Shown: piece after piece, positions 6,943 to 13,522 of the stretch | Layout: each line of letters begins with the position of its first letter | How positions within the stretch are numbered: position 1 is the stretch's first letter | The notes under the pieces: model-generated | Database searches by the model: none | What the model was told of the DNA's origin: nothing | What the model saw: only the letters and a program-made list of their open reading frames with translations | From: Pigoraptor vietnamica | Lineage: Eukaryota > Opisthokonta > Filasterea | Direction: 5' to 3' | NCBI GenBank assembly: GCA_943704525.1 | Contig: CALSCQ010002028.1 | Coordinates: 1 to 13,522 of the forward strand | DNA: 13,522 nt | Position numbers and translations under genes: made by a program

Positions 6943-9380
6943 ATGGCCACCGACGCAGGCATCGCCTCGGATGCGCAAGCGGCTGTTGCGAGCGAAGCGG
7001 TGAGTGTTGGCATCAACCTCGTTGCTTACGGCGAACCGTTATTTATGAGCAAAGCAGTGTCGATGTGTCCTTCTGTAACAGCGGCGTCTGTGAGTGCGTG
7101 TGCATGCACCTCACACGCACATCCTCTCGCTGTTCGGTTTCCAGAGTGGGTCTTGCATGCATCAGCTGTTCCCTTGCTGTGACTCTGACGTGGCCTGCAT
7201 CCGCAGCCTCCCGTGCCTTGCGTGGCTCCCTCCCAACAGAGCGCATCCGTCGGCCGTCCTTTGTGGGTCGTATACCTTCTCACGCTTGAGATTGGGGCGT
7301 CGAGCGGCATACTCTCCTTGAGCGACCTGCTGCTGTCGTGTGCGCTCGTCAGCAAGGAGTGGCATGGCATCGTCGTCGGTATTGCCAAGAGACAGGTGGG
7401 TCGGAGTGGTGTGTGTGTGCGTGTATGTGTGTGTGTGTGTGCGTGTGTGCTCGTGTGTATGTGTCGTGCGTGCGCTTTTATAGACATATGCTATAGCGTA
7501 TGTGTGTATTGTGCTGTGTCACGCATCTGCGCGTGCGTGCCCAGCACTCTTTCCACGTGCCTGCTCACAACTGGCTCTCCTGTTTCGCAGATCAAGTCGG
7601 TGCGCATATCGGCCCTTCGCCGCCGCAGCGATGAAACGGTCGATCGCCTTGCGCGGTTTCTTCCTGGGATGGAGGCCGTGTCCATGCCGGGGTGTCTGTT
7701 GGTCACAAGCGGCGCTCTCATGTCGCTCTCGGCGTGCACGCGGCTCAAGGCAATCGACTTTCGCGGGTGCGCCAGGTGGGAAGACACACGTGTGTGTGTG
7801 TGTGTGTGTGTGCACGTTAGTTTGCCTTGTACAAGTGTATGCTATGACTGTAACTATCTGCCAACAATGCGGGCGCACTGAAGAGTGCACGCCTTTATCC
7901 TTTTCGCTGAGTCGCAACGCAATCCACGTTCAATGCAGGGTGTGCGATCGTGCCGTCAGCGCCGTTGCCACCGGGTGCCGTTCCCTCGAGCGCTTTGTCG
8001 CCGCTCAGTGTCCGCTGTTGACGGACCTCTCCATGCTCATGCTGGCCCAGTGCACGCGTCTCACTGCGTGGGTGTCGGGTGTTGCCCATGCTGCCGTACG
8101 GACAGTTCTTGCTCTGCCTACCCGTTGTAGGCACTCGCGCGCATACTTCTTCTAAGTCCACTCTCCTTCGCGCGCACTCCTCCACGCCGACTCCCGTTCA
8201 CAAACATATTCTAGTGCATCGAGCCGCACATAGTTGCGTGTTGCACGCGATTCACGTAACTCTCCGTAACGCATTGCTGTTCTCACGCGCCCTATGTTCC
8301 GCAGCGTGGAGATTACTTTTTGCCCCAACGTGTCCCCCGACGGCGTCCAGGCACTCACAGCGTGCGGTTTGCTCCGCGAGGCCTCCTTCTCGACGGGCGC
8401 GCCCTTTGGCAACGACGTCTTCCAAGCCCTCGGCCGCAACTGCCGGTGAGTCAGTTTGTGTGGTGTGCGGCTGTGCCTGTCTGTGTTTGCGTGTTTGTGT
8501 ATTTGTGTGTTGGGGAGGTTGTAGCTTGTTGACCGGTGCCTCTTTGCTGATAACCCCAACCCTTCGGATAAGGTCACTGGAGACGCTGTATGTCGGGAAC
8601 GCGTCCAACACAACGCTTCCCGGACTGGCCGCCGTGGGCCTTCTCACGCGGCTGCGGCACCTCTCTCTCAAGCGGTGCGAGTTGGCCACGGACGCGGGTC
8701 TCATGCACCTGTCGTACCTCCCCGCGCTCGAACTCTTCCAAATTTCCAACGCGCCGCTGATCACCGACGGAGGACTCGCGGCCGTCGTCGCCCGATGCAA
8801 GTCGCTGAGGCGCGCGGCTGTCGTTGCGTGCGCCAACGTCAACGGGGCATTCCTGTTCCGCGCTGCAGTGCCGGACCGCGTGCGCGGTCTCTCACTCTCG
8901 CGCTGCCCGAAGGTGGACGACCTCGCCCTCTCGAAGCACGTGACGGCGTTTGTGAACTTGGATGCGCTGGACGTGTCGGGCACGAGCGCGACGGATGTCG
9001 GCCTCTCTGCCGTGTTTGAGAAGTGCGCGTCGCTGCGGTTCGTCTGCGCTGACGGCTGCCGCGGCGTGGGGGACGATGCAATCGCCGACGCGTGCCGTCG
9101 ACTCGACCGATTGGCCGAAATGAGCGTGGAAGGGTGCGAGGGTGTTACCGACGGCGGCCTGCTGCGCGCCGCGGCACGGCGGGCGAGCGAGCTCCAGCGA
9201 CCGATGCCGCGCCTGCGATTGACGGGATGCCCGCGCGTCACGCAGAGGGGCGTCGCTGCCGCCGGTGTGTCCTCTGCGCACCTGCGGACGACCAAGGGCG
9301 GTGCGCAGGCCGCCTTTCCCTTTGCGGCGACGAACAGCGGAGAGGCGTGGTTTCCCTTTGGCGCGTCGCTGTCGTGGTGA
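6943..9380 (+). CDS. F-box/LRR protein of the cysteine-containing LRR (FBXL/AMN1-like) type, six exons
   Basis: Reconstructed exons: 6943-6999, 7207-7395, 7591-7775, 7939-8067, 8305-8445 and 8573-9380. All introns are GT..AG (127-237 bases), phases agree and the product is 502 residues ending in TGA. Residues about 38-82 form the F-box (LWVVYLLTLEIG, SLSDLLLSCALVSKEWH). From about 83 onward, leucine-rich repeats follow the cysteine-containing pattern, with landmarks LKAIDFRGCA, CPLLTDLSM, VEITFCPNVSPDGV, LRHLSLKRCELATDAGLMHL, LFQISNAPLITDGGL, LDALDVSGTSATDVGL, MSVEGCEGVTDGGL and LRLTGCPRVTQRGV. Such proteins usually bring substrates to SCF ubiquitin ligases through the LRR arc; the substrate is unknown. 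Several junctions restore repeat signatures (GCA-R-VCD, LTA-VEITFC, NC-R-SLETL), which supports them. An in-frame TGA at 6889-6891 supports the start at 6943. The last exon carries more than half of the protein. The gene converges with the CX9C gene 171 bases away. Confidence 0.85.
7396..7590 (+). other. Intron 2 of the F-box/LRR gene, TG-rich
   Basis: Donor CAG|GTGGGT and acceptor TGTTTCGCAG join codons Gln and Ile in phase 0. A TG-rich tract fills about 7409-7470 in the sense orientation. Confidence 0.8.
7409..7470 (+). repeat. (TG)n-rich tract in intron 2 of the F-box/LRR gene
   Basis: About 60 bases of TG dinucleotides with CG, TA and CTCG interruptions, close to the 5' splice site. A shorter (TG)n run at about 7789-7813 occupies the same position in intron 3. 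Confidence 0.9.
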
Positions 9381-9551
9381 GAGAGCGAAGGGCGATAAAA
9401 AATTGCTGAACACGTACTTGTGCAAACGGACTCTTTCGGCAGTGGCGAGAAGTGCTAATGACAAAGCAGCTTTCGGAACACATCCCATCGCCCACCCAAG
9501 ACACTGTGACGAGAGATGCGACATCAAGGCGGCACGATAAAGGCCACGGGA

Positions 9552-9742
9552 CTATTGTTTAGAACCGTCCGCAGCGGCGCCACTGTCGTCCTTCTTCTTA
9601 AGTCCGATGCCCAGGCCCATGAAACCGCCGCCTTGCTGCCACCGCCTGTCGATCACTTCCTGACGCTGCAGTGAGTGCAAGACACATTGGATCAGTGGGT
9701 GATCCAGGGAAGAAGGAAAAGCGTGTGCGCGAAGGAGTCAGA

Positions 9743-9800
<58 letters not shown>

Positions 9801-9802
9801 TG

Positions 9803-9841
<39 letters not shown>

Positions 9842-10276
9842 ATGTGTGCGCAAGAATACGTTAATGTAAGTGGACAAGCGACCGCAAGCCACACGTGCGT
9901 GCAAGCGTGCGAAAGGGATAGGGGAATGAGGGAGCGCCATGCGCGTCGACGCCGAGAAAGATGACCACGCGCAGTCCATTGACGATTTGTTCCACGGACA
10001 GGCGCGACCCAACACGCACCGCTTTTTTCATGCAGTCTCGGTATGCGTCAAAGTACGCCTGGCACTCTGATTTGTCGCTCATCTTCTCAAGGCACACGTA
10101 GCTTGCCTGCGACACGTGAGGCGAAGTGTGGGCGGTTGAAGGGGCTCCAGCACACGTGCGTGCAGGTGCCTCCACTTTCGTTACCCACAGCAGAAATCAC
10201 CCACACACCTGCGCGCCCCCACACACACCTTCTGTTCCTCAAGACAAGGGTGTCGCTCGTCCATGCGTCGCGCCAT
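9552..10276 (-). CDS. COX23: Twin CX9C mitochondrial protein, COX23/CHCHD7-like, three exons
   Basis: Reconstructed minus-strand exons: 10276-10229 (16 codons), 10106-10020 (29 codons) and 9665-9552 (37 codons plus TAG). Introns are GT..AG and every junction is in phase 0. The 82-residue product has four cysteines at regular spacing: HPCLEEQKASYVC, then CLEKMSDKSEC, then CQAYFDAYRDC, each pair separated by nine residues. This is the coiled-coil-helix-coiled-coil-helix fold of intermembrane-space proteins oxidised by MIA40. The NPC-like start, the AS..CL spacing and YFxxYxxC fit the COX23/CHCHD7 branch, linked to cytochrome c oxidase assembly. That family usually has ten residues between the second and third cysteines, so the branch assignment is tentative while the fold is clear. 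The tail is glycine rich, then lysine rich. A second Met at residue 5 could also start translation. Confidence 0.82.
9666..10019 (-). other. Intron 2 of the CX9C gene with a long dinucleotide repeat
   Basis: On the minus strand the donor is GCG|GTGCGTG and the acceptor CACTGCAG; the join falls between Ala and Arg after the last cysteine. At 354 bases it is longer than the exons combined. It contains the (TG)n array at 9743-9836, which reads as CA in the gene's sense orientation. Confidence 0.8.
9743..9850 (+). repeat. (TG)n array ending in an alternating GC stretch
   Basis: About 90 bases of almost pure TG, with one TCTGTTG interruption near 9800, run directly into alternating GCGCGCGC at about 9833-9841. 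The whole alternating purine-pyrimidine tract lies inside intron 2 of the CX9C gene. Confidence 0.95.
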
Positions 10277-10427
10277 TCTGTGGAGTCGCGGCAACTCTGC
10301 GCAATACTAAGGCAATCAAGCACATACTGCAGTCGACTTGCATTCTTCCGTCTCCACACTTATAGAAAATCACCTGGCTCGCTAACCCTAACCCCCCGCT
10401 AAGATCTGTCAGCTCCATACAAACCGC

Positions 10428-10428
<1 letters not shown>

Positions 10429-10505
<77 letters not shown>
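10429..10505 (+). repeat. Poly(A) homopolymer of 77 bases
   Basis: An uninterrupted run of 77 A, flanked by CCGCC on the left and GGCGG on the right. On the minus strand it is a T run about 150 bases upstream of the CX9C start codon. Its exact length should be treated with caution because homopolymers are error-prone in sequencing. Confidence 0.95.
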
Positions 10506-10508
<3 letters not shown>

Positions 10509-10534
10509 GGGGACGTGTGACTGGCCCTCTAGAT

Positions 10535-10690
10535 GCTGTGGGCACGCCGTTGCCCTGCAAAGGCCTGCACATAGTGTCATGCAATCCATGCTGGCACGTG
10601 AGGGAACAGTTGCTGTGCGCATGCCCGCTACTGACCTACGAAGGCCCGCACACAGTGGCGGCATGCAGTCCATGCTGGCACACAGCGCTA
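10535..10690 (+). repeat. Degenerate tandem repeat, two units of about 76-80 bp
   Basis: Unit 1 (10535-10610) and unit 2 (10611-10690) share TGCTGTG at their starts, then AAGGCC/CTGCACA-like and TCCATGCTGGCAC blocks in the same order. Several substitutions and small indels separate them. The function is unknown. Confidence 0.8.
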
Positions 10691-10701
10691 GAACCGTTCA
10701 T

Positions 10702-10956
10702 TCATTGAGGACGCGTCGTGTCAGCGCTCGCAATGGCAAAATCGCGCGCTTCCAAACGACCCAAAATCCACTCCCACTCGTCGTCCATATAGCCGTCATC
10801 TCCATTCAGCTCGTCCATTTCGTCGTCGGCCGGCAAAATGAGGGGAATGTCGAACTCGATCGCGCACTTTAGCGCCGACAACTCATGATCACGCACCAAT
10901 GCGTACATCGACACGGGTCGCTCGACTATTTCCACGCCGAGCCGCCGCTCCAGCGA
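10702..10956 (-). pseudogene. Stranded 3' part of the F-box/ankyrin-like frame after an in-frame TAG
   Basis: These 84 codons follow, in the same frame, the TAG that ends the F-box/ankyrin-like gene, and run to a TGA. They open SLERRLGVEIVERPVSMYAL, and the RPVSMYALVRDHEL stretch echoes RDVSFLYALLSKYPQ just before the stop, so they look like the continuation of the repeat domain. The last 40 residues are acidic (DDEMDELNGDD) with WEW. A C-to-T change turning CAG into TAG at 10959-10957 would explain the break. Readthrough, TAG reassignment or a 15-base GT..AG segment at 10971-10957 are alternatives. A separate gene starting at the internal Met is unlikely. Confidence 0.6.
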
Positions 10957-12816
10957 CTACAGCACGCGCACGTCCCAATCCAGTTCGTTACTAATCCGCA
11001 CGCGTTTCTTCGGGATGCACTGGGGGTACTTCGAGAGCAAGGCGTACAAAAACGACACGTCGCGGACGGACGTCAGCCTCTTCCAAAATTTAGGGGCGCA
11101 CCGTTCGACGCACGCCGGCTCGTTCTCCTCGAACCACCGCACAAACTCCATGCGTCCCTTTTGCACGCACGCAACCAGCGCATCGTCGCACTCCCAGTCG
11201 CGTTTGACAGGGTCGAGGCGAGAGAGTGCCCAACGAAACACACTCCATCGTCGTTGTTCGCATGCGGCGGCGAGCGACATCGGGAGTCCCGGCACGCGGT
11301 GGTCGAGCATACGAGCGAGTCGAAAATGGCCCGCCCTCACGGCCTCGCTAAGCGCACCACGCAAGTAGAAGGGGCGCGCGTCAATTTGAAAACGCTCCGC
11401 GAATCCCCGCGCGGCATTAACAGGCGCGATTCCCGCGTTCACGTCGATCATGTACGACAGTACGTCCCAGTAGCCTCTCTCAGCAGCCTCCATCGACCAG
11501 CTGCTCGAGTTTGCCCACCACGCGCCAACGTCAAAGCGCTCGCAGATGTAGCGGAGAGTCGCGACGTCGCCCTTATTTACCGCCGCGCTTATCAAAGTCG
11601 CCGCCCCATCTTGACTGCCGTACGTCTCCAGCTCTTCTGGGAAGACGCGCTCCATCGCTGTCAACCACGGCACCGAAACCTCGCTGGACAAATGGTAAAA
11701 CGTATAGCGGAAGTCAGGGGCCTCTGAGTTCACAAGACCCTCGCCACGCCACCATTCGATCGCGTCCACGGACGGTTCGCGCATGAGTTCGTGTAGCACA
11801 CGATGTCGCCGATGCTTATACAGGAACGGCACAAGGGCTTTCGCCGCTTCGTAGTGGCCACGAATGAGCACGCGCGCGACCGCTTCGGGCGTGAACTCCG
11901 CGCCGTCCACCGTGACGCTATACACGATGTCGTCGGCGTCAGCGTTGGCAACCGTCCGCTTCAGACCGTGCTCACGCAGCCGCGCCATCACAGCAGAATC
12001 GGTCGCGACGTTTGCATAATACGCGCGGTACGCCTCCGGCATGCTTTTGAGCGGAATCGGCGACCGCGACAAGGCGAGATCAAGCAGCGCATCACCGCTC
12101 CCACTCTTCACATTCACCGCAGCGGAATAGAGTGCCTCGGCGATCCCCAGGTCGATCTCTCCCTGGTCGATCTCACGACGCGTACACTCGTCGAAGACTG
12201 CGTCAAAAATCACCGGGCATTGCGCGTGGTGCTCCATCGACAGCCCCAGAGGCAGATCCGCGTCCACAACAATGGGAAGGAGACGAACCACGGGGTCGAC
12301 GTCGCCCCTTCGGATGCAACCGCGCAGCACAATATGTGCCACTTCAGCAGCGAATTCGGGCGCCTCGTCGAGGAGAAAGTCCACCTGCGCACGCGTAAGG
12401 CGCTCCCACGGCCACGTGTAGTCTGGTGGTAAGCGACGGTAATGCGTTCCACGCGAATCGCGCTCGCACGTACGGAGGAGGTGCACGAACATGTCCCAAT
12501 TGTCGTGGTCAAGCGCGCCGTCCAGCGCGTCGTTCGAACAGCGCGGTACGCGACCGCGTTTTGTCTCGTCCTCCACCAACAGCCGAACGAGGTCAAATTG
12601 GCCCGCCTTTGCAGCACTGTCGATGTCCCACCAGCCGTACGGGCGGTATGTGCTGAGGTCGCCCACGACGCACTCGTTCACCGTGTCGTGAATACGTGTG
12701 AGAAAGTCCCACAGGCGCATGCACGTCGCGCGCAGATTTCCGATGTCAGTGAGCGTGAAGCCGCCGACCTTGACGAGGTGGACGAGGACCTCTTCCGAGA
12801 GACCGAGAAGCGACAT
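10957..12816 (-). CDS. F-box protein with ankyrin-like repeats, ended by a possibly premature TAG
   Basis: Single-exon frame of 619 residues. Residues 1-50 are F-box-like (LLGLSEEVLVHLVKVGG, IGNLRATCMRLWDFL). From about 62 on there are degenerate ankyrin-like helical pairs with the pattern AA-x-G-x-x-x-x-V/L-R-L/Y-L: SAAKAGQFDLVRLLVE (67-82), ALDHDNWDMFVHLL (101-114), AAVNKGDVATLRYICE (411-426), AAERGYWDVLSYMID (444-458), AVRAGHFRLARMLD (492-505), ACVQKGRMEFVRW (549-561). Solenoids of this kind bind protein partners, so the inferred role is an SCF substrate adaptor. The frame stays open 50 codons upstream to an ATG at 12966. I chose 12816 because the F-box begins there and the upstream residues come from a duplicated, frame-shifted copy of the same 5' end. 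The frame ends at a TAG, yet 84 compatible codons follow, so the protein is probably truncated or read through. Confidence 0.78.
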   Translation of the reverse strand: MSLLGLSEEVLVHLVKVGGFTLTDIGNLRATCMRLWDFLTRIHDTVNECVVGDLSTYRPYGWWDIDSAAKAGQFDLVRLLVEDETKRGRVPRCSNDALDGALDHDNWDMFVHLLRTCERDSRGTHYRRLPPDYTWPWERLTRAQVDFLLDEAPEFAAEVAHIVLRGCIRRGDVDPVVRLLPIVVDADLPLGLSMEHHAQCPVIFDAVFDECTRREIDQGEIDLGIAEALYSAAVNVKSGSGDALLDLALSRSPIPLKSMPEAYRAYYANVATDSAVMARLREHGLKRTVANADADDIVYSVTVDGAEFTPEAVARVLIRGHYEAAKALVPFLYKHRRHRVLHELMREPSVDAIEWWRGEGLVNSEAPDFRYTFYHLSSEVSVPWLTAMERVFPEELETYGSQDGAATLISAAVNKGDVATLRYICERFDVGAWWANSSSWSMEAAERGYWDVLSYMIDVNAGIAPVNAARGFAERFQIDARPFYLRGALSEAVRAGHFRLARMLDHRVPGLPMSLAAACEQRRWSVFRWALSRLDPVKRDWECDDALVACVQKGRMEFVRWFEENEPACVERCAPKFWKRLTSVRDVSFLYALLSKYPQCIPKKRVRISNELDWDVRVL

Positions 12817-12972
12817 GTTTGCGTTCGCAGAGAGAACGATGTCCCAGTGCAAATACAATGGAGGAAAAAAGATGCGAGAGGATTGCTCATGAAAAAAGGA
12901 CCTCTTCCGAGAGGCCGATGAGTGACACGCTAGCGTTCGCAGATAGAGACGACGTCCCAGTGGCAATGCAAC
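12785..12972. repeat. Diverged direct duplication of the 5' end of the F-box/ankyrin-like gene
   Basis: A segment of about 75 bases (12785-12860) recurs 112 bases away (12897-12972): both hold GGACCTCTTCCGAGAG, then GCGTTCGCAGA, then CGTCCCAGTG or TGTCCCAGTG. The first copy contains the start codon and first F-box codons of the gene on the minus strand. In the second copy the matching ATG is GTG, and a one-base indel shifts the frame, so it looks like a dead remnant. Confidence 0.85.
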
Positions 12973-13522
12973 ACGGGCTCAGTTATCCCACGCGCAATGC
13001 AAGGCGAAACGGTTCTTCTCTAAGCCCTTGGCCCAACATGAAGAGGGTCTGGAGACGTAACACTCTGTTACTCGGTCGTGGTTGTACGTCACTGGCTCCT
13101 CCGCTGCCAATGAGCAACGGCAATTGCATCTTTCGCTCCTCGTTGAGAAACGGTCCCTCGTTTTCTTGCGTTCGAAGGCGGGTTTCGCTTGGAAGGCACG
13201 AAAAGAGAGCGATTCGGAAGGGCAAATGGTGGCGGGTTTTTACTTGAGAAAATGACGAACAGTGGGTGTGCGGCAGTGGGGTCCTTCGGCTGCTGAGTGC
13301 AAGAACGCACGCATGCACACACACAGCACGCGTATATTGGCAGACAGAATGTGTGCGCCCACACCCATGTCCATACACACGCATACACGCACACGCCCAT
13401 ACACTCCACACACGCACAGCACACACACACACGCATGCACACACACACACGCATGCACACACACACACACACGGCACATCCACACACAGTCGCAACCACA
13501 CACCCACACCTTCACCCACACG
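12973..13522. other. Right-edge spacer with CA repeats; no gene seen
   Basis: From 12973 to about 13300 the sequence is unique and I see no domain-bearing frame or convincing splice pair; it probably holds the promoter of the minus-strand F-box/ankyrin-like gene. From about 13309 to the edge it is an interrupted CA array. The Cys-Val-rich minus-strand frames here are repeat artefacts. Confidence 0.6.
13309..13522 (+). repeat. Interrupted (CA)n microsatellite running to the window edge
   Basis: About 210 bases of CA-rich DNA with repeated GCATGCACAC and CCCATAC interruptions. The unit CACACGCATGCACACACACA recurs around 13426-13465. The array probably continues beyond the window. Confidence 0.9.

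Larger units (their letters stand above)
10277..10701. other. Gene-free spacer with homopolymer and repeats
   Basis: This 425-base spacer lies between the start of the CX9C gene and the end of the F-box/ankyrin-like gene frame. It holds a telomere-like motif (10383-10394), a 77-base poly(A) run (10429-10505) and a degenerate tandem repeat (10535-10690). The long Phe-run open frames crossing it on the minus strand are artefacts of the homopolymer. Part of it should be the promoter of the minus-strand CX9C gene. Confidence 0.7.

Noticed and set aside
8252-9295. A 347-codon minus-strand frame opposite the F-box/LRR gene
   Set aside because: It is an antisense shadow of a GC-rich exon; the plus strand shows clear LRR repeats.
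10239-10673. Minus-strand frames containing a run of about 25 phenylalanines
   Set aside because: The run is the poly(A) tract read on the other strand; the flanks show no coding character.
10885-11727. A 280-codon plus-strand frame opposite the F-box/ankyrin-like gene
   Set aside because: It is an Arg/His-rich antisense shadow without motifs, while the minus strand has regular helical repeats.
10957-12966. Viral origin suggested by F-box plus ankyrin-like architecture, as in some giant viruses of amoebae
   Set aside because: Neighbouring genes have several spliceosomal introns and dinucleotide microsatellites, and a CX9C mitochondrial protein is present; a nuclear genome explains the window better. 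Horizontal transfer of this single gene cannot be excluded.
12983-13519. A 178-codon minus-strand frame upstream of the F-box/ankyrin-like gene
   Set aside because: Its first third is CA repeat and the remainder has no recognisable motif or supporting splice sites.

Overview
The window looks like nuclear DNA of a GC-rich, intron-bearing unicellular eukaryote. Coding stretches join across GT..AG introns with consistent phase. Intergenic DNA and introns are full of (CA)n/(TG)n repeats. Nothing in the sequence names the species. The mix of F-box, Sel1, leucine-rich and ankyrin-like proteins resembles free-living amoebae and other protists, but that is only a hint. I saw no bacterial operon, rRNA, tRNA, CRISPR array or transposase.

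Layout, left to right. (1) 1-1085: a pyrimidine-rich stretch, then the leader of the first gene with a likely 5' UTR intron. (2) 1086-2033 (+): F-box/Sel1-repeat protein, one exon. (3) 2323-3774 (-): protein with three or four Myb/SANT-like repeats and an apparent mitochondrial presequence, one exon, convergent with the first gene. (4) 3775-3989: a short divergent promoter with a perfect CRE-type palindrome. (5) 3990-5631 (+): a five-exon gene for a basic AT-hook plus BAH-domain protein, reconstructed here. (6) 5632-6942: CA-repeat intergenic DNA with a possible leader exon. (7) 6943-9380 (+): a six-exon F-box/LRR gene, reconstructed here. (8) 9552-10276 (-): a three-exon gene for an 82-residue twin CX9C mitochondrial protein of the COX23/CHCHD7 type; its first exon encodes only 16 residues. 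(9) 10277-10701: a 77-base poly(A) tract flanked by CCGCC/GGCGG, a telomere-like motif and a degenerate tandem repeat. (10) 10702-12816 (-): F-box/ankyrin-like gene with an in-frame TAG after codon 619 and 84 further open codons that continue the repeat pattern. Its 5' end is duplicated just upstream. (11) 12973-13522: no gene seen; CA repeats at the right edge.

Three of the six genes encode F-box proteins with three different substrate-binding modules (Sel1, LRR, ankyrin-like). This suggests a local concentration of SCF ubiquitin-ligase adaptors, one possibly breaking down or read through. The other three are a chromatin reader candidate, a putative organellar Myb-like protein and a mitochondrial intermembrane-space factor. 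They do not form an obvious pathway together. All exon joins are inferred from splice consensus, reading phase and domain continuity, without transcript data.
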